Source of the DNA: Perca fluviatilis
Lineage: Eukaryota; Chordata; Actinopteri; Perciformes; Percidae
NCBI RefSeq assembly: GCF_010015445.1
Contig: NC_053119.1
Span: forward strand, 24,179,883-24,243,882
DNA: 64,000 nucleotides
Direction of reading: 5' to 3'
The notes under the pieces: generated by a model
What the model was told of the DNA's origin: nothing
Databases searched by the model: none
The model's input: only the letters and a program-made list of their open reading frames with translations
Part shown: positions 1 through 12,722 of the stretch, piece after piece
Layout of the letters: each line of letters opens with the position of its first letter
Numbering within the stretch: position 1 is the first letter of the stretch
Position numbers and translations under genes: made by a program

Positions 1-943
1 CACCCTGATCCAACAAGCAACACGGCCATTTAGCCAGTTATATTAAGCTCGATGTACTGCCAAGCAGACAGCAGCTGGAGAGTACGCAGCTGAAATTGTA
101 CAGGCAACATTTGGCATTCACAGGAAATTGACAACATAATATCTTTTTTTCACTTAGCCAGATGGGTAATAGATGAGGAACATGGTAATAGGTAAGAAAG
201 TGATGTTTCTGATGACATACAGAACCTAAACATGTAGACTGAGGACAGAAGAGGTGACTGTAAGTTACCTGACTGGTGTTATTTCAGGCCTGGACGCAAG
301 ACAGAATAATTTGTCTATTTCATGGGCAGATGGAAACCAGAGTGACAGATGATTCACTTTCCTTCATCTTCTCTCTACTGTTATATGCCTAATGCTATCC
401 CAGATCCTTTGTTGATGTATGTAATAACACAAAATAACACAAACAAACAAGTACAAATACTGCCATGGTGCACTCGTGATGATGAAAAAAAGAATTCAGC
501 CCTTTAACTTAAGCAAAAATAGCAATACCGCAATAAAAAATAGTCCATTACAGAAGTCTTGCACTCAGAATTTTACTTAGGCAAAAATACACACATATTG
601 TCAGCTAAATGTGCCTAAAATATCATAAGTACTCAGACTTAATGTTACATTATTATATTGTTACTGATGTAAGAGGCAAGAGGCATTGTAAGGCACTATA
701 GCCTGTTTGAGGTGGAGCTAATATCAAATATTCTAGTATTCCAGTGTCAAGCAATGCATCCCGTTTCATATGCTTATAGTTTTTCAAAATCTTAATGTAA
801 AATCATCAAATAAACATGGAAATTATTTCCCACTGAAATGTAATGACTTATAAAGTAGCGTAAAAGATGAATATTTATGTCGTACAACTACCTCAGAATT
901 GTACCTAAAGCATACTATTTGAGTATGTACCGCTACTTTCCCC
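1..943. other. AT-rich noncoding DNA
   Basis: I see no gene, RNA or bounded repeat in this stretch. It is AT-rich and open frames are short. The first recognisable element begins at 944. Confidence 0.6.
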
Positions 944-1458
944 TAGCCTCGTGAGACCGTCCTGATCTCGCGAGCTCCAGTTTTCTACTCGCAGATCAGT
1001 CTGGCATCTTGAGATAGACAAAATTTGGAGCCGTTCGCCAAACGACCGACCAATCAGCGTTGGTTTTGAGGCGGGTTTAGGTGTGACGCAACGAGAAGCG
1101 ACTGTTAGTCTAAACAACATGGCAGCTTCCACGGATGAGATGAGCGTAGCTATCGTGCAAGTTTTATCCAAATTAGAAAGTATTCCTTCATTGAAAGAAA
1201 AGCAAAAGACGGCACTGGAGGCTTTTCTCGGAGGAAAAAATGTTTTTGCTCTTCTCCCGACTGGTTTCGGCAAGAGTTTGATCTGATTGGTTGATTTGGC
1301 CCGTCTATCAACCAACATAGGTGGTGATAGACAGATGGTTTATCCAATCAGCTAACCAGTATTTTCGCCCCTTCCCAAAAGTTCTCCAACGGAAAATTCC
1401 CAGATGGATATGCCGAGCAAATGCGAAGCAATCCATCTGGCGGAGTCCCCCACTTTAG
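944..1458 (+). mobile_element. Nonautonomous DNA transposon carrying a RecQ-like helicase N-terminus (copy A)
   Basis: The element appears to start with tagcctcgtgagaccg at 944, resembling the tagcctgg start of the element at 12340. It contains an open frame with the Walker A motif of a RecQ-type helicase. Just past the stop codon an imperfect hairpin lies at about 1284-1350: ctgattgg pairs with ccaatcag and gtctatca with tgatagac. No matching 3' terminus or TSD is visible, so the right end near 1458 is only where recognisable sequence stops. I do not assign a superfamily. I recognise the repeat from fish genomes by memory, not by a search. Confidence 0.6.
1119..1286 (+). pseudogene. N-terminal fragment of a RecQ-like DEAD/DEAH helicase, transposon-borne
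   Basis: From the ATG at 1119 the frame reads about 55 residues beginning MAASTDEMSV, then LKEKQKTALEAFLGG, then LPTGFGKSLI and a stop. The PTGFGKS segment is a Walker A (P-loop) with the F/GK spacing of RecQ-family helicases, and the preceding KEKQKTALEAFL resembles the Q motif. Motifs II to VI, the RQC region and any transposase are all absent. The first methionine starts the conserved N-terminal pattern, so I chose it over an in-frame upstream ATG at 1083. The fragment cannot be an active helicase: it is either a relic or a short leader retained by a nonautonomous element. A related fragment lies at 12558. Confidence 0.65.
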
Positions 1459-3870
1459 ATAAACCTAATTGATTATAAGCTTACATGTGTATAATATAAA
1501 TGTATGTTTGGCTCCAGAACTACTGATCTGCTGCCTTCTATAGGGAATAAAATAACCCCAGTACAAAAATAATAATAATTAAATTAGTTGCATGTCTCAT
1601 TTAATTAGGTCTGTTGTGTACATTAAAATGATTAAACAACTTATATTTCATGAGTGTAGAGCACATAGAAACCACAATTTTAGAGGAACATTTTTTTTCC
1701 TACTTTGGACCAGAGACAGAGCTCAGGGTCTGGCTTACCATGTTTACAGCCTTGAGCTCCATCTTACGTTAGCAAACACACTTCCAATATACTGCAGTCC
1801 CACTTGTCCCCTGTAAGCCAAAATATTTTATGGATGATGATCATTTTTATAGTTCCCAAGATAATGTGTCAGATGTAAAACGATGACAGATATCACAAGA
1901 ATCATCCCGTGGCAATTTTCTCTTCTAGAGATACCCTGATGCCAAATGAAAGAACATATTTGCTTTGTGTAGAAAGAGACAGACTGCTGTAAGGTACAGT
2001 ACACAGAACTGTGGAGTGCACAGTCAAAGCATGCCATTTGTAATACTCTTGCTGAGAAAGTTTTCTCCTGGCCTATTTAAGATAGGGATACAAAATTGGT
2101 GCCATTAATATTTTGTTGTTTTACCCTTGCCCAATATGTCTCCATGGACTGCTTGCACCCAGGGTATAATCAGTGGAGGTAGTTGGAATTTGTTTCCCTC
2201 TGGCAAGGTATATTTCTCCTCCTGTGGGTGTCACTGTTACCACATCTGAGGCACTGAGCCTCATCCAATGGTCCCACTGCACTAATGAGTTATGGTGGCG
2301 ACTGCACACAGACCACCAAATTTCTGCAACACTGAACACCCGTTTGTGAACAAACATTCAGGCACATGGCCTGGACACACACATATACGCTCCCTATACA
2401 TGTGTGAGCATACACGCTCTCAGTGTGCAGGGAGCTCGACACACAGTGTATGAGAGCCTGATAAGGCGGAACTTGCTTCCACTTATTAGACAAATAGAGG
2501 AAGACAACCAAGCAATTGGTCTAAAAAGCTGCAATTGTAAGTACATTTCATAGCTTTAAAGATAGAGGAGAAGCCCTGCTGGTGTAAGTGAGCTTTGCAT
2601 TATTGTCATAATGGTCCTTTCTGGCCTGTCATGTTACTCAAAAGCTTTAGATAAATGGACTGGGGTGGCTATGATTCACGGATACATCATTTAACTCTTG
2701 TTGATATGTATGTGAACATAGAAGGTTTGTGCAATTTGATATCCTCCCCACTAGCTCTCCCTCAAAACACATTTACATATTTTGGAGCAGGCAGCTCTAA
2801 TTTATGTTGGAACTCAATGACGCGGTTACGAAAATGTATGATAATAATGCATCATGTCATCCTATGAATACACAGAGAGAGAAAGAGAAATGTGTGGATC
2901 TGTTGAGCAATATTTTTAGTAGATACCCTCACTGTCCCTTTGTGGCAGACAGTCACCTTGCCAATACTCAGGACGGAACCACCTGTCAGGGCTTGCCTTG
3001 GGCCCCAGACAGAGCCCTCGGTGTTCGAGGCTAGATTTTGTGGCGGATCAGTGGGATTTAAGGGGACAAACAGACTGCCGCTGTACACTTCCATGTATGC
3101 TGCCAGAAACTCAATTTGGTTGTACTGCTCCACATCTCTACTTTACCTGCTTGAATCCTGACGAGGACAGGGACAGTAGGGGGATGGCAGAAAAGCAACA
3201 GAGGGAGGGTATTTCAAGTTCAGGCTGTAGTTATTTATTCAGCACATTTCAGGTGGAGAAAAAAAACCAAAACGTTTTTTTGCTGTTGCCAGATGATTTA
3301 TATGGTAGGATTTTAATGAGATATCAACTTTTTGATTTTTTCTTTTGCAGCCTGCATTAACTGTAATGAACTTGACCTTTGCATAAGCATAAGGTTTGGT
3401 CATTAACGTGGATCAACGGAGATTAGACAGCAGTTGTTGCAATGACATATAACACAACCTTTTCTTGACCTTGTGCAGCCATGCATGACTTGATATGATG
3501 GGAGGCAAAGCTACAACCACTATCTGCATCTGTTTTTTATTTTTTTCTCCTCAACTGAAATGTGGGTAAAACAAGAACTAGGCCTATACCCTTTTCCCAC
3601 CAAATTACTATATGCATTTATAGGCAACAGACTCCTTTCTCATTGCCTTTCTCATAGATGAGTATGCCTTTCTGTTAGTTTTTTCTGGTGTGTCACGTTC
3701 AATGTCACAAATTATTACAGCAGAATCATTTGTTCGGAAATGAATGCCGAATACCTTTCCCACTAAAGACAAAAGACAGACGTTAGTGGGTTTTTGTCCA
3801 GAAGGAAAGGGGCTTAAGAGTCTACAGTCATGCTATTGGGTATTGTACTTAGTACAGTGGTAGACCTAAA
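1459..3870. other. Noncoding DNA without recognisable element
   Basis: Open frames of 70-120 codons occur on both strands, but they overlap each other and show no domain, splice structure or codon pattern I recognise. No TIR pair or TSD was found. Confidence 0.5.
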
Positions 3871-4620
3871 CAGAGGTGGAAAAAGTACTAACATATTGTA
3901 CTCAAGTAAAATACTTTAATGAAATATTACTCAAGTACAAGTGAAATTACCACTTTACCATTCACACTGCTGGTACATTTGATGTGACTGTAAATTCAAA
4001 GGCTCGTTTACATTCAAACCGGTGACAATTTTGGTGGGGCATAGCCTATTTGTTCAACCGAGACTAATGTTCACAGCCCAGACTAGCAGCTAGCTTCTAC
4101 ACATCTAAGTAGCCCGTATGAGCTAATTAGATGTATGTGAATTAATTTAGCCAGTGTCCTACATACGTTGTCCTTCGGGTTGCTAGTGCTAGACAAAAAT
4201 TTGCAATGCCACGAAACATGTTGTTTTGCTAATTGACAGTTTGCTATTAGTCATGAAAACTTCGTTTGAAGTACAAATACACAAATACTTACCAAAACAT
4301 GCTTCCGCAGATTAGATGTGGCGTTATTGAATGCTGCCAGTTCAGTCACCTTTGGCACATCTGGCATTGCATGATGATACTATTGGCCCTCTTGAATTTA
4401 AATGAAAAACAGTCTTTCAAATGTGGCCAAGGATTTTCGTCATTTTGGGCAGCAGAATTCGATGTTTCAGCTAGCAGTTCTACTGAAGTTGTCGCTCGCC
4501 TGATCCACCTCCCTCTCGTTCTCAATCTCCTACAGAAAGACTTGGCGCCTGGTAGGCAGCCTATGGTTAGCAGTATGACATCTTCCTTGCCCAGTAGATA
4601 TTATACCAACTTCCTTTTTT
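3871..4620. mobile_element. hAT-type transposon remnant, left end
   Basis: A cagaggtggaaaaagtacta end followed by repeated actcaagtaaaatact-type sequence matches the left terminus of a hAT family that is very common in fish. hAT ends typically begin CAGxG. No matching ccacctctg end occurs nearby, so the element is truncated or its right end has decayed. The limit near 4620 is an estimate, placed where the composition changes before a CpG-rich block. Confidence 0.5.
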
Positions 4621-4689
4621 TTTAAATGTTCTTGAGTCTGTGAGTACCTCGGTTCAACAGCTCTCTGCAATCTGGTTGTTCTGATTGTA

Positions 4690-5220
4690 CGATTGGCGCG
4701 CGCCATCGTGACGTAAAAATTACGTAATATCCTGCCGGCCCGCCCGGATTTATGGCGCGCGATCAGAGGTCGCACACGGCTCTTTTTTTTTCAGCGGCCC
4801 GCGACAAAGTGGAAACAGGAGGCCTGAACGAGTTCGCCGACAACCGGATGCCAGGAATCTCAGAGTGACTGCAAGTCTCTGTTATAAACTTACTGGGTAA
4901 AGATGAACTCTTTTATGGTGAATGAAAGGCTTGATCCGACGAAGTAGGTCATCGAATCAAATCGAAGAAATGACGGCAATGCTGCTGCCAGTTCTGCCGT
5001 TGTTAACCTTTTTCTTCTTCTTCTAATCCGTAGAAAGAGCAACGTCGGTGGCCTTTGCTCATTAGAGCCACCGCTGTTCATTAGAAGACTGCAACTAGTG
5101 TCGCGACCACCAGCGCGGGTATAAATAGTTAAGGCGATTTCATGACGTCACATATACGCGTGCCAGCTGGGCTGAGGTTACTGTAAAACACGCTTTAGTT
5201 CTGTTGGAGCAAAATGAGAG
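4690..5220. other. CpG-rich block with promoter-like motifs
   Basis: This block is much richer in CG dinucleotides than its surroundings. It includes a short inverted repeat, cgcgcgccat (about 4697-4706) with atggcgcgcg (about 4751-4760), enclosing two acgta-type motifs. Near 5118 the plus strand reads gggtataaatag, with a palindromic CRE core tgacgtca at about 5143. This is what a promoter or a young transposon leader would show. With a transposon-like minus-strand exon inside it, I favour a transposon 5' region over a host promoter. Confidence 0.45.
4894..5081 (-). pseudogene. Possible first coding exon of a transposon gene
   Basis: On the minus strand an ATG at 5081 opens a frame of about 62 codons. 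It has a basic run (RIRRRRKR) followed by AELAAALPSFLRFDSMTYF. It reaches a perfect gtaagt splice-donor consensus (acttac on the plus strand, 4888-4893) just before the stop codon. An arginine-rich start followed by DSMTYF is the kind of N-terminus I associate with transposon-borne nuclease genes in fish, but I cannot name the family. No second exon was found. It could be a chance frame. Confidence 0.3.
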
Positions 5221-7608
5221 AAGCAAGGGATCCTTGACATGATGCTGAGGCTCCTCTAGGTCCACTCATCCCTCTCTTTCCTGGGAGGCCGCATGCAGGC
5301 GCAGTGCAAGGCACAACAAGAGGAAATGTATGGTGTGTTTGGAGGTCAACCATTCCTTTCATTTTTAATAACCGTCTGGCTATCTTGAACTTACAATATT
5401 TATGAAGCCTGTATCTGTTGCAGACAGGATATATAATGCAATAAATGCTACTATATTTCCTATGGACTAATTAGGCCTGGAGTCATGGCTATCAGTGTGA
5501 CCCTGGTGAATGAGACTTCCAGGCCTGGCCACCACGCTAAGGACAAAAGGAAATTGTGAAATGCAATGCTCCTTGCATAATGGGCCCCCTTCACTAGCCC
5601 TCTTTAGCACAGGCCTTCACTGTGGCCTATAGAGAAAGTGAAAAAAGCAATTTTATGTTTGGTTTACGGTTGAAGTCTAAGGGCTGAGCGATATGTATCA
5701 CCAGAGTAACATAATGCGCTTTGAAACCTCATAGCGGCTGTAGCAGACAGGAAATGAGACAGGGTTTTTCATTTCCCTGTTGCTATCTTCACTCACAAAC
5801 TAAATAAGGACCCCTTTGCCACTGGGTGCCGATTACATCTACCTACTATTCACATTGCAAAAGGAAGACGGCAGTTCTGTAATCAGGAATGTAATCTACA
5901 TCAAATTCATATTCATGGTAAATGCAAAAAAAACAACAAAAAAAAACAGGGTCAAGAGCTCGGGGGAAAGAAAAGGGCTGGTAAGATAATTGATTTCACT
6001 TTCTGGACAGTCTTGGAACTGGTGGGATGTGAGAAGGATAGCGTGATTGACACGTCGCTAAGCTGTGAAGATGCATGCTGAATGATGGATAGATGTCATA
6101 GCTAAAGTAACAAGCAAAGCTGTCGGATTTTATCACCTTATTATGTTGTTGCGGCTGGTGGAGGGGCAAATTTCACATCTAATTTCCCACATTCTCTGCT
6201 CGCACCTTCTCTGTTTTCTGTTTCCTTTTTTCAATGCACGCATGCATTTTCTCAGTTTTCTCTATCCATCCTCTTCTTTTTTTTTCAAGCAGTGCAAGCT
6301 GATTTTTATGTGGGGGGTTGTCCTTTACATTAAAAACTGCGCCATGTCATGTGCTTTGCAGTTATTTCATATTTACTCCTCTTTGTTTCTTATTTCTTAG
6401 CCTGCTTTTACTTCCACTCGCTCTTTATAAAGGCAGAATTTCTCTCCCAAGACGCCTCCCACATGCCCTCTCCCATTTGTCTCTCTGATTAATATAAAAC
6501 CTGTGTCTACTTGCCCCACTATTTCACTGGAAAACCAAAACAATTGGTGACTTTTTGATTGGCCTTGGCCTTCACGGATGCTGGGGGAATAGAGGAGGAA
6601 AAGCAAAAATGTTTGATCTATTCATCCATCCACGTGGAATCAATAGGCTCTGTCTCTCAGACACACCTCCAGTGTCCATGGTCACTTTTTTTTTTTTATC
6701 TCCAGAGATCTGCCCACCGTCTGAGTCAGCATGCACAAATGTAAAGTGGACACTGACAGGGGCGTTGAGTCCCACTGCTGCAATTCATCTTCATAAATTC
6801 AAATGAAATGACACATTTAAAGATTAAAGACTATTATTCCTTAGAAAATCCCCAGTCTCTGAGACATAGACTGAAGAAGACGGTGAAGTTTTGCAGAGCT
6901 TTTTTTTAGGTATACAGTATAGCAGGTGTGTCACTGCAACACATGCCCTGAAGTCGTTCGTTGCTCTCCAAATGAGCCTAGTGGCTTTGCCCCAGGCTTT
7001 ATTGCCTGCTTGTTAACCTTTTAGATGGCAACGTAAAGGTTGCTCTGCTCATTGTTTTTGTGCCCTCTGATTTATAAATTTGCTCTCCTGTATGTTTATT
7101 TGCAGAGGCGAAGCAGCTGCACTTACTGTACAATCTGCTTGTGCTATAAGCTATCAAAAGGAGGTGACTGTCATCTTGTCATAGCAATACATGCCGTGAT
7201 GTTGCTCAGCGGTATATTTTGTGCATCATATTGTGAAAGATATATCATGCAAAAATGATTTTGTGGTATTATGGGGCTAGTTTGGTTGTATTTGCACTCT
7301 CGATGCAGTGCAGTAGGTTAATTGAGATCAAACTTCAAGATACTTTGTAAATGACACAATATGTAATGATTCTTAATTATTTATGACTTTACATATTGAC
7401 CACTTTCTGAACGAGTGAAGTCTGGTTAGGCCAAGTGGCACAGAACTAATACTACATGTTAATTATTTATTATATATAAATAAATCACTATTTTGATGAT
7501 GATAGTGGATCATAGTGATTATTTATGTTAGAGGTTTGCGTCTTTCAGTTCATTGTTTGATTTTATTGACTGTAACTTTAATGTTTTGCTTCACGACTCT
7601 GATCTTGT
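5221..7608. other. Noncoding DNA
   Basis: I see no gene or bounded repeat. There are short poly-A/T tracts (for example 5926-5947 and 6690-6700). Open frames on both strands are short and unrecognisable. Confidence 0.5.
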
Positions 7609-7800
7609 GTTGATCCAGATGCAGCGGGCAGCTGTTCTTTGCAAACAACCTCGGATAAAGCCACTACCAGTACCAAACGCCTAACAGACAAATTTAGCAA
7701 CTAGCTGTCGAACATAGCTAAGCATTAAACTGCTAAAGAATCAGATATTTCCCTCAGAAGTCTGTCGAGACCAAAACAGAGCTAAAAGCATACACACAGC
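7609..7800 (+). repeat. Interspersed repeat family R1, copy 1
   Basis: The segment holding tagcaactagctg, gaacatagctaagcatta, agatatttccctcag and gagaccaaaacagagctaaa is a diverged copy of a repeat found twice more here, near 30817 and 34107. I recognise the family as widespread in percomorph fish but do not know its class. The copy has no clear ends. Confidence 0.5.
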
Positions 7801-10800
7801 ATAAAGTAAATATAGTACGGACCAGGGTACATTTTTTTTAATCTAGATTCACCTATTGTACCTATTATCACCTATCTGTTGGAAAGGCAATGATACCAAA
7901 CACAAGCGTTCACATTTAACAACTACATATTAGTGGTACATTAATTATCCGGCAGTTCCTAATTTGTTCCTTGGAATTTTTCCTGAGTCATTTTATATCT
8001 TATGTAAGGGATAATGAAGAGCGAGCCATTACTGCAAATAAGAACCCCAACAGGGTGATGATGTCTTGAATCAGTCTGAAAGGGTTCAATTCGCGATAAT
8101 GATCCAATAGCTCTACATTATCTCGCTTATCACATGGCTACTCATACAGAGGTTACCCGCTGATAACGCCTGCGTCCCGGTCGGAATGGTCAACCTTAAC
8201 CGATGATGAGCACCGCTTTATGGAGGAATCCAGGTCGCCCTGTTGAGATGAAGTTAACTAATGCTCTGTTTGCACTGTTGCCAATAGCGCTGCGAGCGAT
8301 CCCTGTTTCCTCCACCCTGAGGGTGCATTTAAAAATGGTCCGCCAGTGTCTATGATCAGAACTCCGTCCATAGCATTAGGCTGTTATACTTAGCAAGGGT
8401 CTGTTATACAGAAATAGCAGACCGCAGAATGCCGTGATTGACTTATCAGAATCAAGTATTGAGTCAAGCGGTGTAATAATTCTGAATATAGTTATCACCA
8501 AATGCTCTGAAGACCCTCCTCCTAGTAAGCTGCTGCATGGGTGTTCGAATGTCCCATTACAGTATTTCCCAGATTGAACATACCCCATGTAAAAACAGTA
8601 AATTTGCCCTGATTAGTTTTTCAGAGGTGACATTAACAAGACCATATTTCTCATTTCTAACCTAATTTATGTTGCTGCTTCAGGACAACTGACACGACAG
8701 TCACCATTTAAGGACGTAACAGAAGCAGAACGTTGGCATTCGGCAGGAAGAGAGGGACGTAAAGTGAAATGCTGATTGAAAAGTGGAGAAAATCAATCAA
8801 GCGAGTCTGTCTGATTGACAGCTTGCCAAGGTGTTTTCTGTGGTGGTGTCAAGAACAGCACAATTGCTCTCCCCCGTCCTTTCTGCTTCCCCCCTCTCTC
8901 TCACTGTCTCATCCATCACTTGCCTCTTCACCCATCATCACACTGTCGTCTCCTCCTAAATGTCTCACCAAACTCTCCCAATATCTCTCTCACGTTTCAC
9001 TCCATTGTTCCTCCTCTTCAACTATCCCTCACGAATGCTCCTCTTTTCTCTCCCGGTCACTCCCTCATTTTCTCCGCAGAGATGCCAAACATTTAAGGCT
9101 GCAAACTGACGCTTCTTTAATCTTGTTGTTCTGTAACCTTCGGGGGGTTGCTGCTCCACTTGGGGCTACCTTTGAACAACTTCACCAATCCATACGCACA
9201 CTTTCCCACTACTCAACTCTGTGAAGTCGCATGTTTGTGTTATTTATTTTTATTATACTCTCAGATACATTACGGTGGCAGGATGGACAAAAACAGAGAA
9301 GAGGGGGGAAAAAGGCCACCACCGTAGCTGCATGAGGAGTCCCATAGTCCCATCACAGCACCAAGAGTGCACAGAGTGCATGCATGGATAGCTGAAATAT
9401 GCAGGGTGTGGCAACATTAATGGCAACGCTTCTACAAAATAATTCTGAAAAAAACGCGAGCTGCTTTTTCCCGTGTGATTTGGGCTCATTCGTTTCCTAA
9501 AGGGCAAAGTGTTCAGTTTCAATCACTTCGAACATTTCGCTTCTAACTTTTTGAGTGATTATCTGAACCCTCATCTTTGTAGAGGCGGCGGGGAAACAGG
9601 GCTTGGGTGCTGTTTGAGAATTTCATATCACTGGGGTGGAGCCATTTTCGCTTTTTGATAACCCTTGGCTACTGTGACATCACAGACACGCTTTTTAAAT
9701 CTGTGAAAGTTCTGTTGATGATAAAGGATGGATTCTGCTTCAGGTGTTATGATAAATATGATTGTATGTCTTGTATTTGTATATTACCTGTATTTTAGTA
9801 GTGATAACGGTTTTCCTTACTGATTCCATACAGGAAACAAAAAAACACACACAATTGCATAAGTTAAAGATTTTCACACTATTGATGGACCAGACGCTAA
9901 GATGTCTTTATTTTTTAAATGACCATTTAGATACAATAGATACTGTCTCCATTATATCTGGTTACTATAGTTACAGTTTTACACCGTACTTGCTGAACAA
10001 CCTAAGTTTCTAAATTTTCAATAGCGAATATGTTTTTTGTGTGAAAGGTAACACTGCCTGATGCAGCAGTTTTGTCAATTTAGGAGGAATGTAGCACTTT
10101 ATTATATGATAAAGTTGATACTACTAGCATACTACTACTTGCATGATTCTTGCGATTTTTGGGTCATATTTACATTGGTGAATGCCCTTATTGTAAGTCA
10201 CTTAGAAACAAACACGTTAGCTAAATAAATATAGTAATGTAAAAACAAGGAAACCTTTAGATTGAATTAAATAAAAAAGTAAGAAGAAAAGACTACACAG
10301 CTGTGCCAGCAGGCTGTGCTTTGAGCTACAAGATAAATCCCCCATCCTGTCTCAAAATTCCTCCCTCTATTCAGTATAGGAATGTTGCACCTACTGGATA
10401 AAACATTGTCACTGAACATAATCCAGGCAGGAATTACATTATTCTAATGCCTCCAAAGGTATATGGCAAAACAAGGCTACATAAAGTATTTTTGTAGGAG
10501 ATAGGGTTGTACCGCTGCAATTCACAGACCTTTGCCTTTGAAAAAGGTTTTGCAAGCAATATTATTTTTTAGCTTTCAGGTTCAGAGTTATGTGCTATTG
10601 TACACTCATTTTGTGTATGAAACAAAGAACAGTGCAGAATACATTTTTACCTTTGGTCAAGCATCAGTTGAAGCTGTCTGGAAAGTTTTTGTTTGTGTTC
10701 AGTCATCATATATTTTATTTCTTTGTTCAACTATTTTACTCATAGCTTAAACTGAATGGCAAGACGTCATGTTGTCAGAGTTCCCAAAGATTTTTTTTTT

Positions 10801-11584
10801 TTAACTGGTGGAATAATTTGTACAAAATTGCAATCTATAATATTCCACATCTACATCCATCTACAGCTATATTTAAAAATATTTTAGCTGTCAATGGGTG
10901 CATGTTTTTTTACTCTTCAGGTTTTAAAAGTTTCTCTCAGTCCTTGAAAATGTGTTGAAGGTAAGTTGAAGCAGCTGCTTTGTGTCAGTTACCTCCAAAA
11001 GAGACTCCACTGTGTGCAGGGATCTGGGAACCAAGCCCTGTTGAAATGACTTGTCAGTCAGTCTGCACTTCTGTATTAAAAAGTGCAGAGAAGAGATATT
11101 GACTCAAACATCCCTGAGTGCCCTTGCTGGCTGGCTTCTAGACAGAGGGAGCCTTGATGCTAATTATAATGGGAAGACAAAGTCTCCCCAGCGGGCAAGT
11201 AAAGAGAAATATAGCAGGATCAACAAAATGATGAATCATGTCTTTTAGTTCCGCAGCTATAAGGAGTTTATTATTTTATCACTCACTGCTCAGAGCATGC
11301 AGTCATTGGTAAAATGATGAATTGTGTTTGTTTAACAATACCAACTCGAGCACTTGATATTGTTTCCTTTAGGGCAGAGGACAAAGTGTGTTTTGTTGGA
11401 TTATGATTGGGACTGGAGCACTGCATCTCACACACTTGGACATTTTTGTAATGCAAATGTAACCAGCAGGTAAATTCCACCTTGTCACGCTCACTCGGTC
11501 ACCTGTTCCCTTACAACAAACCAATGCCGTGAGTCTCCAGATCAGTCCCTCTGTAATAAAGACCGGTAGTAAACCCAAGGGGGT
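7801..11584. other. Noncoding DNA
   Basis: No gene is seen. A pyrimidine-rich stretch at about 8860-9080 (tctc/tcctcc-like) produces serine- and leucine-rich open frames that are compositional. A TGATTGACAG motif at 8812-8821 matches the PBX-MEIS composite site. Confidence 0.5.
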
Positions 11585-12245
11585 AAGCTTCTCCTCGGAA
11601 CGCGTAGCTCCTATGGCACCATTTTGATGCTAACAAGCCATCACCTCCCGTTAGCATTCCATTGACTGCCATTCATTTTGGCGTCACTTTGAAAGCGAAT
11701 AACTTTACATCTGAAGCGTTTAAAGACTCTATTTGTCCATTGTTTAAATCTAAAGAAACATGACAATGTATAAAAGGCTCCATTACCTTGTACCTCACGT
11801 TATGGCTCCGTAGCAGACGTTTATGTAAAAATAAGCTAACGATTGTGTCATAACCACGCATATTACTGTCGCACAGTAGAGAAATTACCGTACATTACAG
11901 GAGAAGCTCGCAGACAGTTTTGACTCACATTAGCTGTTTAAGTTTAATTATTAATGTTAACTAGCATTTTAGTTAGCATTAATTAGCCTGTGCCTATGTT
12001 ATCTCCTTACATATACCTACGCTCTCCGTCTCTGCAAGATTGGGAATGATTGAGATTTCTCTTGGCACAGCTACCAAAAGACTTACAACGCTCAGCTATC
12101 ACCGGAAAAGTGCTTCTAATAGGCTTCACTGGTCTCCATCCAGAGCAATGGGATCTGTTGGTCCATTTTATATGTTAATGAGTAAACCCCGTAAGTTTGC
12201 TCTGCACCATTTCCTGTTTCTCCCTGTTAGGTAGGCTATGTAGCA
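11585..12245. repeat. Interspersed repeat recognised from percomorph fish
   Basis: The sequence running from the tcctatggcaccattttgat region (11609 on) through gattgggaatgattgagatt (12039 on) matches my memory of a moderately conserved repeat seen at many loci in percomorph genomes. I see no TIRs or TSD and cannot name its class. It ends about 100 bp upstream of the next transposon. Confidence 0.45.
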
Positions 12246-12330
12246 TACTCCGGTAAGGTTGTGATGCCGTTGTTTGTTTTGTTTAAATATGCAATTTAAA
12301 CTCGTAAAATGTATTCCAGACTGAGGTCCC

Positions 12331-12339
12331 TTGTATTGC
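12331..12339. repeat. Target-site duplication, left copy (ttgtattgc)
   Basis: The 9 bases immediately before the tagcctgg terminus are identical to 14092-14100, immediately after caggcta. This marks the insertion site of the 12340-14091 element. Confidence 0.8.
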
Positions 12340-12557
12340 TAGCCTGGATGCCCGCCGAATATAACCCCACCCACATTTGAGGTCGGGAAGTTCGGTCTGG
12401 ACTTGATCCATTGTGGAGCAACTATGCTCAAACCAGAGCTGTTCGGACCAATCAAATTGTCAGGGCGGGCTTTATACGATGATGGACAGATGATCAATAG
12501 TAACGTAATCAACCACGTCACCAAAGAGCGCTTGGGTTGAATTTGTTTACAACAAAG

Positions 12558-12722
12558 ATGGCTGCCATCGCGTCTGTTATAGAAGCTATCGACAGCGCAT
12601 TCATTTTAAAAGAGGAACAGAGAACCGCGATCACTTATGTATGCATTGCCACACCCGTCCGCACGACACGGACCTCTGCCTTTGCTCTGTCAAAGCCTGC
12701 CTTTGGCTTGCAGCTTCTGTGA
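12558..12722 (+). pseudogene. N-terminal fragment of a RecQ-like helicase, transposon-borne
   Basis: From the ATG at 12558 the frame reads MAAIASVIEAIDSAFILKEE and continues QRTAI before diverging into unrelated sequence and a stop. The start parallels the fragment at 1119 (MAASTDEM, then KEKQKTALEAFL), but the Walker A motif is missing because the copy was deleted before that point. The frame is only the leader of a helicase-like protein and has no plausible activity by itself. Assignment rests on similarity to the 1119 frame and on memory of the family. Confidence 0.5.

Noticed and set aside
5118..5160. Host gene promoter from tataaatag plus tgacgtca
   Set aside because: No downstream gene was found and the surrounding block looks transposon-derived, so I list it only as promoter-like.
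8769..9224. 151-codon Ser/Leu/Pro-rich frame
   Set aside because: Pyrimidine-rich composition explains it; no domain, no splice sites, and an equally open alternative frame.
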